Source: Gnetum montanum
Lineage: Eukaryota; Streptophyta; Gnetopsida; Gnetales; Gnetaceae
NCBI GenBank assembly: GCA_015680685.1
Contig: MNCI01008954.1
Location: forward strand, 7,695-71,694
Reading direction: 5' to 3'
Length of the DNA: 64,000 nucleotides
Shown: one piece after another, positions 37,334 to 49,269 of the stretch
How positions within the stretch are numbered: the first letter of the stretch is position 1
Layout: each line of letters begins with the position of its first letter
The notes under the pieces: generated by a model
The model's database searches: none
The model's input: the letters and a program-made list of their open reading frames with translations, nothing else
What the model was told of the DNA's origin: nothing
Translations under genes and position numbers: made by a program

Positions 37334-39644
37334 ATGGATTCTACATACACAACCACAACCGCCATGATTACTACTAACTCGGGTGCCACATCTATGAATC
37401 CCATTGCTGCCACTAGACCAACCTCTAGTGTTATAGGACCTCAGGGACCATCACGTCATTTGTTGAGGTTACAGGGCAAAGATCTTGTATTCACCATTGT
37501 GATGCCTGAGGAATATAATTTTATTTGGATCAAGATTCAGGCAAAGCTTGCTCTCAGCCGAGCCGAGATCGAAGCAAAAAGGAACTTTGAGCTGATTCAT
37601 AGAGGGGCTCAAGATTTCACCCCTACCACCTACGACATCATCCCCCTAACAAAACATTACCATGAAATCATAACACAATTGGTCATGGTTAGGAGCCAGG
37701 CTACACGGTCTATGCTGGAACCTCAGAACGGGGAAGAAGAGGAAGATGAACTTGCAGCCCAGTCTAAACATTCATACCATACACTTAGCCCCCATACGTA
37801 CATAAACCCCCTATTTAGCCTCACGGGAGAAGTTGTCCACCTTAATTTGGCCATGACCACTCAAACGCACATTCCTGTCATCCTGCAGGTCACCATGCAA
37901 TCATCCGTCCTGCAGGTGCAAATACCACCCCAAAATAACATGGGGGCGGTCTCGTCACCGCGCGTACTTAGTATTCCGTCGGTGGTGCCTGCGTCCACCA
38001 CACCCTATTACATCCCCCAAGTGCAACCTCACGCCATGCTTACAACTCGCCCAGTGCAAAATCAAGTCCAGACCTTGTCGTTGCCGCCCCCTCCAAGGCA
38101 ACAAATCACAACTACTGCTCAGTCATAGACATCCATCCAACAACCCACCACGAGTTAGTGGATCATGCCTGTGGCACAACACTACTAGTCTGCACTACAT
38201 GGTGTGCAACCCTTACTTGCACCCACCACGCAGGTCCTGCAGATGGTGCCACAATATTCTTATAATCCCTATCCCACGGAATCAGCAATGGCCAATTTCT
38301 CTAGTACACCCAGTGGATGGTGGTCTTCGCAGGCAGCTCCATCTGCAGGGATCCCCACTTCGTCGTCTACTAGACAAGCCATCCCTCCATTTCCACTACC
38401 TAGCATTGCTCTTACAAGTCAACCCCTTTCTCCCCCTACACAAACATCTTCATCAAGAGGCTTTGATCAAGAATTCTTACTTATTTAGACCCTCACCGAG
38501 GAGGTGAGACACCTTAAGGCTGCTGGCTCTGACACTATACAGATCATGGATTTCTATTAGGATGATCCCATTAGTCCAGTGGTCCCCATGCTTTCATTGC
38601 CCCTGGGGATGTCTTTACCCCATTTCACTATATATAATGGGGAGGGAGATCCTAACGCACATCTCGTTACCTTTAGATCTGAATCCTTGTTGCTACAACA
38701 ATGGCCTCATACAATCATTCGTGTCTTTGCAATGTCCCTAGCAGGGAAAACTTTGGATTGGTATCGAGCCCTCCCTCACTCTTCCATCTCAACCTTAGAA
38801 GAGCTTCTGACATAATTCGTGACTCGCTTTAAATACAACCTAAAGCTAGAGGTCACCTTAGATCAACTTATGGGAGTGAAACAGGACCCGCTCGAACCAG
38901 TCCAAAAGTTTATACAGTGGTGGAGTGCTACTTTGAACGAAATCCGTGAGCCAATCACGGAGGCCCATTTGCTGGCCATTTTCAAAGGAGCAGTTAACAG
39001 CTTCATCAAGTCTAAGCTGTATTACCTTTCCCCTATCTCCTTGCATCAGGCCTTTGCTCAAACTAAGAGCATCCAGGATGCGACAGAGGCCAGCAAAGAC
39101 CCGACGTATGTCGCTTATAAAACGCAAACAACAAGGGCAAAGATAAAGGTAAAACAACAACAATGACGGTAGCTGCGCTGGCTGAAGGTGCTAAGAACAA
39201 AAACAAGAAGGCACCCACGGCCTCTCTCGAGACCACGACTAGTGCAAGCAGCACCAACCAAGACATAGTTGCCGCTGAAAAGCCCCCCAGCCAAAACCAA
39301 ACTTTGAGCGTAAAGATCGCTCAAAATATACGGCCCTGCCTGTAAAACATTCGGAATTGTTGAAAAAACTATCGGGGGTAGGATACATTTATACTAAGAA
39401 TGTATCTGAAGAAGCTTTGAAGCATCACAGGCATCGTTGTGAACTGCTGAAGAATCCTTCTTTAGCCCTACCTGACCAACCACCAGTTCCGAGGTCTTTC
39501 AGGCTGGACCGTTTCTGTGACTACCACCAGTTGTGTGGTCACGACATGGATTACTGTTGGGCATTGAAAGACGAAGTTCAATGCATGATCAAAAATGATT
39601 CTTTGAAACTAGATGGCAGTAGTCCAACGCATCCTGAAAACTAG
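37334..39644 (+). pseudogene. gag: gag of element D (Ogre/Tat)
   Basis: The first frame runs from the ATG at 37334 to 39166 with in-frame stops at 38126, 38486 and 38813 and three others. The N-terminal 350 codons are rich in T, P, Q and S, typical of an Ogre-type extension. The capsid part reads LPHFTIYNGEGDPNAHLVTF, then SLAGKTLDWYRALPHSSI and FIQWWSATLNEI. A short piece in a second frame (39163-39345) is K/T-rich. The third frame carries ELLKKLSGVGYI and an Ogre/Tat-type zinc knuckle, CDYHQLCGHDMDYCWALKDE, at about 39515-39557. Frame changes near 39165 and 39345 are indels. Confidence 0.85.
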
Positions 39645-41129
39645 GCATTGCATGTGTACAAGGATCCGTTAAACGCAAATAACGCATCCTACACAATCAA
39701 CGTGGTGAGTACGGATAGTGAAGAGGAGGTACCGCCTAAACAACCCTTTGTTTTACACATGCCTACCAGTTCACCATGGGGGACAGGCTTTTCACTGGTA
39801 GCCAGTGGCGTCTCAAGGCCACCTTTTGTCATTCAGGTGCCTCCTCCAGGTTTAACCCAGCCTCGCACTAATAGTAAAGCCGCGGCCATGCCCGTGCCCA
39901 CATCTAAAGAACCCTTCATCCTCAGAGTACCAAAACCATCTACTGCTCCTTCTACAAAGGGGCAAACCTCTAACCAAAACCATCCATCGCCACCCAATAA
40001 ACAAAGGGAAGGAGACACATCCATTAATGCGGCCAAAAACCACGTTACGCTAGGCTTCCCTAAGCCCAGGCCTTTGGCCTCTGTACCTTCACTTGCATCC
40101 CATGGGTAGGACAAGGGTGTAGAAACACAGCCACCTCCCCTTGGCAGGAAGAAAAACAACCCTCCAACTGACGTCGTTCCGCCTCGGGAGATTCGTCTCT
40201 TGGGATGAATGGAAGAAGACAGAGGGGACAAACAAGCCAACCGAGAATGGGATCTCCTCGACGTGTTTACGTAGGTCAAATAGGCTTTGAAATAAAAGAA
40301 TACAATGCTAAGCCTCTACGACCTGCTTACGACATCTCAAAAACACCATGAGGCCATGGTCCGTATGCTGACATCCATACCTGTAGATGAAAGATTACCA
40401 GTGGAGGAGGAAGCGATACACGCTGTCATGTTTCCCTCTGACGCTGAGCAACCTAAACCTACGTCATTGACCTTTCATGATGAATCCATTAAAGATGATC
40501 TTGAGAAAGGTCAAGTGACAACTGAGCCTATGTTTATTACCATCTGGGTTGGCCAATATCGGATTCGGAGGGTGCACGTGGATGATGGCGTGGCTACAAA
40601 TGTCATCCCTTACCCCATTGTGGATAGGGTGGTTTTGGTCAACTAGATCAGTCCCACAATGACAACATGCATAAAGTCATTCAACGGAGCATGGGTTCAA
40701 GTCAAGGGGACAGTGCGCATTGAATTTGTGGTAGGGGATCAATTCCCAACAGATGCTACATTCCTCGTCGTCGAGGAGATGCCTAGTTTTAACTTAATTC
40801 TAGGAAGGTCCTGGTTAGCCCAACTGAGGACGGTTTCATCACCAATGCACCCAAAAATACACCTGCCCTACACAGGGGGGGAGGTCATAATACGCGGTGA
40901 CGAAATCACCCCAAAGACTGTCAACAATATCGAAGAAGAATGGGGTTCGGAGATAGAAGCATCCAATGATCAGACCCATCCTCGAATCCCTGAACAAACC
41001 GAAACGAATGATGATAGTCTAGCCTGGGCTGACCTACCATTTCAGGACGGTGGTATGGAGGAGGCAGGTCACAAATCTCCATGTCCTTACGCATCGCTGA
41101 ACGTAAAGGCCATCAAGAAACAATTGTGA
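39645..41129 (+). pseudogene. Spacer and protease of element D
   Basis: A P/S/T-rich linker (to about 40110) leads to the aspartic protease. The active site is VHVDDGVATNVIPY at about 40578, the V-D-D-G or I-D-N-G variant common in Ogre/Tat. The flap end is PSFNLILGRSWLA. A conserved lead segment is SLYDLLTTSQKHHEAMVRML (from 40311), which also occurs in F. TAG stops lie at 39642, 40107 and 40644. The frame runs to TGA at 41127-41129, but a splice donor at 41103 (AAC|GTAAAG) would end this exon earlier and in phase 0. Confidence 0.85.
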
Positions 41130-41372
41130 ATCAGCGATTGATCTGAGTGGCATTTATGCGCATCATCATACTCTCACTAGTTTTCCGCTTCCGCTCATCA
41201 ATTTCGTTGTCAGTCTTCTTTAACATATACATACGTATTTACGCTTTCTGTCTATTACGCTATTTACATTCCTCATTTGTACGCGATTTACACTTTTTGA
41301 TTATTATTAGTCACTTTAGCGCAATTACGTAGAAACGTACGCTGTTATCAGTTATTCTTCCATACTTACGCA

Positions 41373-41530
41373 TATGGCCCGCAACGGCCTAAAGCTAGCA
41401 AAGGCTTGCAATGGCCTAGAACTAGTGCTGGCCCGCAATGGCCTAAAACTATTTTGTATTTTACGCAAACGTTACCTAGAGGCCCGTGATGGCCTTAAAC
41501 TAATAATTCCATTCTACTGCAACGCAAACC
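41373..41530 (+). repeat. Degenerate tandem repeat beside the antisense gene of D
   Basis: Four units built on GGCCCGCAATGGCCTAAAAC with variable spacers. It lies past the 3' end of the antisense gene. The core CATGGCCTAAAACTGG is shared with arrays at 49270-49680 and, in element F, at 58205-58395. Confidence 0.75.
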
Positions 41531-41698
41531 ATCCATGATCTTTAACAATTCTGCTTACGTTTTGCATGAATAAAGACATAAAAAATAAAAAAATAATAAT
41601 AATAGTTAAAGTCATGTAGAAGATATTATAGTCAACCTTTCCAACATTCATATAACCATTGTTCAATTCCAATCAACAAAATCACGTGTAAATCATAA

Positions 41699-44600
41699 TT
41701 ACGCATCCCCTCGGGTGCCACGGTCACCTGTATCCCTCAGGTCCGACTCTAAGCCTAATAAATCATCCTCAAGTGGGTCGTCCCTTTTAGAAGGTATTCC
41801 TTCATGAGGAATGTCATCTTCATGAGGTCCTTTCTCTAACACTGGCTCCACAAGAGGACAGTCTTCGTCATTACGCTCAACTTCCTGTACTTGCTCACCA
41901 CCCTGTTCGCCTTCCTCGTCCACTCCCAGTACCTATATATGGTAAATATATCAGTAAAATTCATCATAGGATAAACCAGAGAATTTGAATTCAATAACAC
42001 CCAAACTTACTCGCGATGGTCCTGCTTCCATGGCAAAGGGGAGTTGATCTAAACTGACCCATAGGTGCTGCATAATTTCATCTTCAGTTAGTTCAGACCA
42101 TACTCCATTTCCCAGAGTAGTTCCAGCTTTCACCTTTCCCTTTTCCACCCTAGTCCATCTGGGCGGTTCAGGGAAGAAGGTAGGGACTATAGTCTCGCCC
42201 CCAGGAAGAGAAATCTCTCTTTCCGGGGACGCGCTTACGGTCACCTACTCCTAGAACTTCTCAAAGGCTTTGGATGCACCAATGACATCGAGGAATACCC
42301 GCAAGGATTGAGCTTCGATGGAAGAATCTCTATAATGCAGACAATAAGCAAGAATTTCTCGCTTATACACATACTTGTGATCCTTCTCCTTCTACCCCCA
42401 CTCCTACACACTTGCGTAGAAATCCTTCCAGTCTTGGCTTTTCTGAGCTAACAGCTCTATTTGCATCCTCTGCTCTCCAACTCCCGACTAGTTTACACGC
42501 TATTCCTGACTATGGTCCAATAGCGAAAGTAATCAATAACAGCTGTACGCCAGTCCTCTGCGCCCGTTTCCCGTGCCTATAGGAATTCGCATCACGATTT
42601 TAAGTCTCCGACCTCTTTGGCCAGAGATGCCTTTTCCCTCTCTAACCTCTGCAGTCTCTTCCAGAGGTCTTCATTGACACTTCGACTTTCCCATAAGGAG
42701 TGAGTCAAGCGTAACGCACATTTACGCATTTTCTCATAAATGTTGCATGGCACGACTGCCCCGTCTGATGAAGGCTCCATTGTGTCCAAGTCAATGGGCT
42801 CCGTAGGGTCCCATCGAAGGCGAGCTCCTGATAGCAAACAATATCCGACGTAAGGAAAACATTACAACTTTGTAATAAAATAAGCCTATTATAGCTACAA
42901 CATACCAGCTCCTAGATCGACGTGCTCAAGACGCTCGATCATATCGCTGACAATGCCTTCCATGAAGGAAAACTTGTCAGGGAATTCTCCCCACGCTCTG
43001 CTTACAATAGCAGACGTGGATGCATCTTGTTCATCTATAGCGTAATTAAGTTAAAACTTCTAATTATTAACAAAATTCCTTAAAATTTTTAATACCCTCA
43101 TTACCTCTACCGGTTATAGTGGGAGGTGCATCAACATTCTCCTCCTCCTCTCTCTCCTCACGCACAAGGGTCTGTGCGTCACTTATTCTAATAGCCAGGG
43201 CCTCCTCTTCCAAAAATGGGGCCCCCTCCCCACTCTGTAATACCACTACCCCTCTTCCAAAATTGGGGCCCCCTCCCCACTCTGTAATATCACATAACAC
43301 ATTTAAACAATTCAAAATACCTTGAGTAAAGTTGCATAATACGGTAATTGCCATGACTTCCACTATGTCTCTACAGTTACCAGGTGGAGGTTTACTCTGC
43401 TAAACTCTGACTTGCACCATCCTGCCCATGCTACTTGTTGGTTCCACAAGGGCCTCGGTTAGGTGAGCCCTTTTGTGCTGGACCGAGGTGTCCACAATCT
43501 CTGCCTCTAGGCGCTTTCCCCATGATGCATCACTGGTGTAAGTGGGAATCACCCCACCTACACTGTCAGCGCCCTACACTCGATGAGCTGCTAAATCCCT
43601 TATCGTTATAGACTGTGACTCCCCAATTTCCTCTTGAGGATCCTATCCTCGGGTAGTGCTGAAAATATGGGAAATCCAAGGTTTGGATAGCTGGTCTCGG
43701 TCTTGCTGCACCTAGACCCCATTCCTTTGGACAACCAAAAATTTGACGAAACGTCGGAGGCAAGCTATGAAGAAGATGAAGTGCACATTCAAACGAGACT
43801 CAAGCTTCTGGCGGAGCCTAACCATTTCAATGCGTAACCCCTCAATGAAATAGCTTGCCCATTCGAACTAGGTTCCTTCCTCCATAACCTCCCGCATGAT
43901 ACGGGCCTGTTCTATTGTAAAGAACCTCCCTTACGAGAGTGTTTTTGGGAAAGCCCAGGCCTGGAAGAGGGGATAAATAGTCTTGGCAATTTCTAACTCA
44001 ATCCTTTCACAGGGGATCCCCTTGGCCTCCTTCTTGGCCCCCAGCCACTCCTCCAGCTCTTCCTGATATTTTAGGCTCCTCCTTACTCTTTCCTCTATGG
44101 GAAGACCATCAGAAGGGACACCAAAGAGGTCAGCAAATAGTTGAGTGTCAATATCAAAATTCACACACACATGATGCACGCACGTGCAAAAATGCTCAGC
44201 CCCCTCGCTGAAGGACTTGACTAGGGTTAACATCTCCCTAGCCAGGACATCAGGAGTTATGGCCAAAAATAAATGCATTAGCCTCGCTTCCCGCAGCTTG
44301 GTGACCAATGCAACTAGGGCCACTGCATGGCTAAGCCAGCATTGTGCCTCCTTAATGTCACCATAGTGGAAAAGGAGGGTATTCGCCTCGTAGCCGGAAA
44401 TTGTAGTGGTAATCTCCTGAGACTCCCTGACTGAACAACGCCAGACACATGTCTAAGTAGCAAGAACACTATTACGCTACACTTCAAAAATAGACCAAAC
44501 ACAAACAACAATATAATATCTTGTAAATAACAGTAGCAGCAAAACCTTACCAGGGCCAAAGGGCAAAGGAAAGGGTGGAAGTTTCCTCTGCATGTCCACG

Positions 44601-45780
44601 ATGGTAAGGGGTAGGTCCAAAGTCCATTCTTCATGTAACCATCTGAGATTATGGCAATTCTGGAAATAATTAGCATAACAGGTGGGGTACTCATGAATGT
44701 CGAAGGTAATCTGCCCCATTACACTAGCACGTACATTACTAGTCGAGGTAAACGCCTTTATTGCCGTCTCGGTCGAAGTTAACGTATCATTATCACCTAC
44801 TGATTTGTTCTCATGGATAAAAAACCTGTATCATACGACGTATTCTTATCTTATGCTTTACAAATCTAGACAATAGACACATAATGACTATACCGCCAAA
44901 AAAAAAACAACTCACCCTCCCGAATAATACACTGTGCTTGGTGGATTCTGGAAGTAAGTCGAGATATGACGGGCCACGAACAAAGTATTGTACGCATGGT
45001 AATAGTTAAACTGGGCCATCTCCTAGATCCAACTTAAGCACCTCAACCCTCTAGCGCTATGTTCACGGTCCTGGGGATGACCAGTGTCGATAGCCCCATT
45101 TGTGAAGAAAGCCAGGATTCCTTGCGTAGAACCCACTAACAGGTGTTCCAAAATGGCACTAGCAATATCTCCAGATAAGTGTGACCATACAATAATGTTG
45201 TAGTTAAATAGTAAAAATTGCAGAAACTCCAGCGCACCCTTTTGAAACCATATGGTCCTCCCATGCAACCGAGTCTGAGGGGGAGGAACATTAGGTATGA
45301 TCGGGTTTATACAGCATAAAACCCTGACTATATCTAAGATGATTAAGACGGGTTTTAACATGATACTGTACAAAGAAAACAATAAACACATTAACGTCTA
45401 GATTTAGATTTGCATGCTTAAATTATAGAAAATCTACAAATTATGCTTAGCTATTCATGCCGAAATCGCCTAAACCCTTGCAACAGTACAAGGTTTGTCC
45501 CTAACAATGGTGATAGATGCAATCCTATTGTATAAACCCTCATTTTAATGCGAGGTTCATAGCTTGCAACTCTATTTTACGTAGACAATGCTACAAGAAT
45601 AAACACTAAAAAAAAGAGACATATCATTAAAAAAAATGCGAATAAGCAAGGGATGGCCTACCGATTTAAAGGCGTAACGTCTCTCACTTCAACCATGGCC
45701 TACAAGGCATGCTGCAGGCTCCCTTGTACCTCGTCTATCTTGGCCAACTTCGCGTTCTTCCCTCTTACTTTCAATGCCAT
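41699..45780 (-). pseudogene. Seven-exon antisense gene in the intron of element D, about 1,115 codons
   Basis: ATG at 45780 in context AACAATGGC. Exons: 45780-45662, 45365-44916, 44825-44551, 44430-43105, 43034-42906, 42827-42011, 41932-41699. All six introns (296, 90, 120, 70, 78 and 78 bp) are GT-AG, with donors such as GTGAGT, GTAAGG, GTATGT and GTAAGT, and phases 2, 2, 1, 1, 1, 0 that match across each join. The protein starts MALKVRGKNAKLAK. It has a central block (HHVCVNFDIDTQLFADLFGV, EELEEWLGAKKEAKGI), a coiled-coil-like helix (SVNEDLWKRLQRLEREKASL) and an acidic tail ending at TAA 41699. The VNFD-LFGVP block loosely resembles the plant transposon-protein domain; no catalytic motif is recognised. 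This copy has about 14 stops, nearly all TAG, one frameshift in exon 6 (42592-42500) and a 47-bp duplication in exon 4. A homologue lies in F. Confidence 0.85.
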
Positions 45781-45912
45781 TGTTACAGTCTTCACACCTT
45801 CACGTCTTTGCAAATAACACGCTGTAATCTTTTGCTCTTCCTTCTTCTTTCTGCGACTGCTGAGAATTCAAGTTTGCGACAACCAACAACCCATTTTCAA
45901 AAAATAACTACC

Positions 45913-45920
45913 TATTTATA
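45913..45920 (-). promoter_or_regulatory. TATA box of the antisense gene
   Basis: CGCATATAAATAGG on the minus strand, about 135 bases before the ATG, leaving room for a 5' leader of about 100 bases. It lies inside the putative sense intron. A short upstream frame (eight codons from an ATG near 45893) may or may not be in the leader. Confidence 0.6.
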
Positions 45921-46195
45921 TGCGAAATTAACCAACTTGATGCCCGATTAAAATAGGACTTTCCTAAATGCTGGTACCAGTATAAGATGGAACCTGAAGA
46001 TCAAGGCATTAATGCTGCGGATATTGCATGCACCACTGTCCGAAATGACGTTAAACTACCACACCTTATCACCTCGTAATTGGATAGAATTAATGACAGG
46101 CTATTCACAATATTCAAAATTTAGTTAGCTTTTCACACTCGACAATACCACATCATGCTTTCTCCTAATCATTTACGCACTTGGCGATTTTGCAG

Positions 46196-47425
46196 GATGG
46201 TTGGGAAATGGACGCAACTTTTTCAGCACCCCTAACTTTAACAGGTCCATATGGGATAGTAGTTAGGAAATTTGATTTTACACTAGTAGATACTAACCGT
46301 TTTCTCGATGACGTAACCATAGGCACGTCAAAAATGTCTCCAGAATGGACAGAACAATCGATGTGCATGCTAGACTTAGAGGTTGGAGACATAACCGAAG
46401 ACCCTCTCAGCGAGGTTTCTGTCGTTACGCATAAAGGTGAGTCCAAAACTCTTAAGGTTAGTTCTCTACTAGACTAGAAAATGCATGACTCTGTAAAATA
46501 GGTCCTCCAAGACAACATCACGGTATTTGCATGGTCATACGAAGACATGCCAGGACTAGATCCAAGATTAATTCAACATAACATAATCTTAGACCCGCAT
46601 ATCAAAGCAATTAAGCAAAAAGCATGAAAAATCAAACCAAAAATCATGTTAGCAGTGCGGGATGAGATCACCAAACTGTATTAGGCTGGTTTCATCTGCA
46701 CGGTCGATTACTCGGATTGGGTGTCTAACATTGTAGTTGTCCCAAAGAAGACCGGAAGTATATGCATCTGTATAGACTTCCAGGATTTAAACAAAGCCAC
46801 AATCAAGGACAACTTTCCACTATTGAGTATCGACCAGCTAGTTGATACAATGGCTGGGCATGTGCTTCTATCCTTTATGGATGGTTTTTTAGGATATAAT
46901 CAGATTCGCATCAACCCAGAACATCAATTGACCACAACATTCATGACACCCTGGGGGACCTTTTGCTATACCATGATGCCTTTTGGTTTGAAAAATGCCG
47001 GAGCAACGTATCAATGGGCTATGACATACATCTTTAGTGATTACCTCCTAGGAAGACTAAATGATTATGTTGATGACATAGCTGTTAAGTCTATGAAATC
47101 AGAAGATCATTCAAGGGACTTGGAGTTAGTCCTTAAAAGATGCTCCAAATACGACCTCCAACTTAACCCAAAGAAGTGCATATTCAGAGTCAAAATCAGA
47201 CGCATGCTGGGGTTTTTGGTGTTAGAAACCAGCATACAAGTAGACCCTGATAAGGTCAAAGCCATTGTCGAGTTAACGCCTTCCACAGTTCTCAAGCAAT
47301 TACGCGGGTTACAAGGACGATTACAGTTTATCAGGTGGTTCATCTTGAGATTAATAGATAGACTACACCCTATGCAACATCTTCTTAAGAAAGGTGTTAA
47401 TTTAGAGTGGACAGATAATTGCTAG
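46196..47425 (+). pseudogene. Reverse transcriptase exon of element D
   Basis: After the acceptor the frame reads DGWEMDATFSAPLTLTG, a lead segment, then FAWSYEDMPGLDPRLIQHNI. RT core: VVPKKTGSICICIDFQDLNK, FMDGFLGYNQIRI, MPFGLKNAGATYQ, and the active site YVDDIAVKS near 47068. The frame continues through thumb and connection (PKKCIFRV, GRLQFIRWFI). Stops at 46475, 46499, 46681 and 47423 are TAG, one near 46625 is TGA. Confidence 0.9.
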
Positions 47426-48100
47426 TGTGCGTTTGACAGCCTAAAATAGGAACTTCAACACTTGCCAACGGTATTCCTGCCATAAAGGAATCAGCCGTTC
47501 TACATTTACCTTACGACCTCGGACGTAGCCTTAGCCGCATTACTCTGTCAAAAGAGAAATGATGGGTCAGAAGTACCCATTTACGCTATCACCTAAGGAT
47601 GTGTGTCTTCATGCTTACCGCTTGACCTTTCCCTATATGAACAATGTGGTAGAGTACGAGGGACTCCTCAAGGGATTATTAACTACCAGAGAACTTGATG
47701 TTCGACACCTGGAAATTAGGGGTGATTCGATGCTGGTTATAAATCAAATCACAGGAGTCTACACCTACAAGGCTACACATTTACAGCCCTACTGCGATAT
47801 GGCTAAAGATCTTCTAAAGCAGTTCACAACCATTGATGCCCAACACATGCCCCGCAATGATAACACATTGGCCAATGCACTGGCTACATTAGCCTTAAAC
47901 GTGTCGTCGTACTTACTCGACACCTGTCCCACATTAATAACAGATTGCATAGATGCTCTCACTCAAGCGGTGCAAGTATCTTCACTACTCGAGGATAGAA
48001 TGCTGGAGTGGTATGACCACATTAAAGCTTACCTCTTGCATGGTGAACCACCGCACGAGTTAACACGTGCATAGAAAGACGCTATTCGCAAGCGAGCTAG
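47426..48100 (+). pseudogene. Fused RNase H domains of element D
   Basis: The first RNase H keeps FYIYLTTSDVALAALLCQK and VPIYAI, then breaks off. A frameshift leads directly into the second, archaeal-type RNase H that marks Tat elements: NNVVEYEGLLKGLLTTRELD, HLEIRGDSMLVINQITG and MPRNDNTLANALATLA. The end of the first domain and the start of the second, including its first catalytic Asp, are missing, so a deletion joined the two. Confidence 0.8.
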
Positions 48101-49250
48101 GTAGTACGTCATCATAGGAAACAGTACCCTCTCTAGATGCTCTTTTGATGAGGTACTACTTACTTGCGTTAACAAAGATCAGGCACAGTGTATAGTCGGT
48201 GAAGTCTACGAGGGATTACGCGGAGGGCACGTAGTGCCACGAGCCATGACCTCTAAAATCCATCGCTTAGGGTATTACTAGCCATACATGGAAAATGATT
48301 GTCTTAAAAAAGTCAAAACATGCAACACGTGTCAACATTACGCGAATCTCATACACATGTCACCTACAGAACTACATACAACCCAGATCACATGGCCCTT
48401 CCAACGATGGGGACTAGACATCAGAGGGCCCATTATGCCAAAGTCTTCCGCAGGGCATAGCTTCATCATCACAGCGACTGAGTACTTCACGATGTGGATG
48501 GAAGCCATCCCTTTATGGAAGATTACATCTCAACAGGTGTGTCATTTCATCTTGGACAATATTGTAACAAAATTTGGCCTCCCAATGACTATCGTGACCG
48601 ACAACGGGCCACAGTTTAGTAGTCTGGAAACCAAATATTTTTGTGACAATCTTGGCATCAAACAATCTTTTTCCTCACCTTACTACCCGCAAGCGAATGG
48701 TCAAGCTGAAGCAACAAATAAATTCATTATCAATTTACTCAAGAAAATGCTTGACAGCAATAAGAGATAGTGGCATGAAAAGATCCTTTATGTGCTATGG
48801 GCGTATCGCACCACCTGTAGAATAGATACAGACAGTACACCCTACAGCCTAGTCTATGGATCTGAGGTGGTGCTGCCCCTCGAACTACAAGTTCCTTCTC
48901 TGCGAATGGTTCTCTCCACGATTATAAATGAGGCTCAACACACCGAGTCTCGGATCATGGATTTGGATTCAATAGAAGAAAAGCGATTATAGACACTTGC
49001 TACCATTGAAAAGTATCAAGATAAGCAAAGGTAAAAGCATCATCACAATCTTCAACAACGTCCTATCAAGAAGGGAGATTTGGTTCTGAAGGCCGTTCGC
49101 GAACCAGTAGGCAAATTCTCTGCAAACTGGGAAGGCCCTTTCTTGGTAGCTGATGTATATGGCAATGGTGTGTTCAAGCTAGCAGATATCAATGGCGATG
49201 AGTTACCGAATCCTATAAACCATATATATCTAAAGCGGTACTACATCTAA
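48075..49250 (+). pseudogene. Integrase of element D
   Basis: Zinc domain with GGHVVPRAMTSKIHRLGYY and CNTCQHYA. The catalytic core keeps D-D-E: WGLDIRGPI, VTDNGPQFSS and YYPQANGQAEATNKF. The C-terminal part has RPIKKGDLVLKAV and NWEGPFLVADVYGNGVFKLA, ending at TAA 49248. In-frame TAG stops lie at 48072, 48279, 48768 and 48990, and one TAA near 49033. At 48279 a Trp is expected and at 48768 a Gln, so TAG replaced TGG or CAG. Confidence 0.9.
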
Positions 49251-49269
49251 GTGCATATCCAGTGTTAAT

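Larger units (their letters stand above)
41103..46195 (+). other. Putative sense-strand intron of element D between protease and RT
   Basis: The donor AAC|GTAAAG follows a codon boundary in the protease frame, and the acceptor GATTTTGCAG|GATGG precedes a codon boundary in the RT frame, so joining keeps phase 0. Ogre elements are known to have an intron between protease and RT. No sense-strand coding is visible across the 5.1 kb. It contains a short repeat array, then a complete antisense gene with its own TATA box. Other donors in the last 30 bases of the protease frame are possible, so the left edge is not certain. Confidence 0.65.

Noticed and set aside
37334-49250. Reassigned TAG codon in element D
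   Set aside because: Plant nuclear genomes use the standard code. TAA and TGA stops and frameshifts are also present, and CHG-methylation decay explains the bias.
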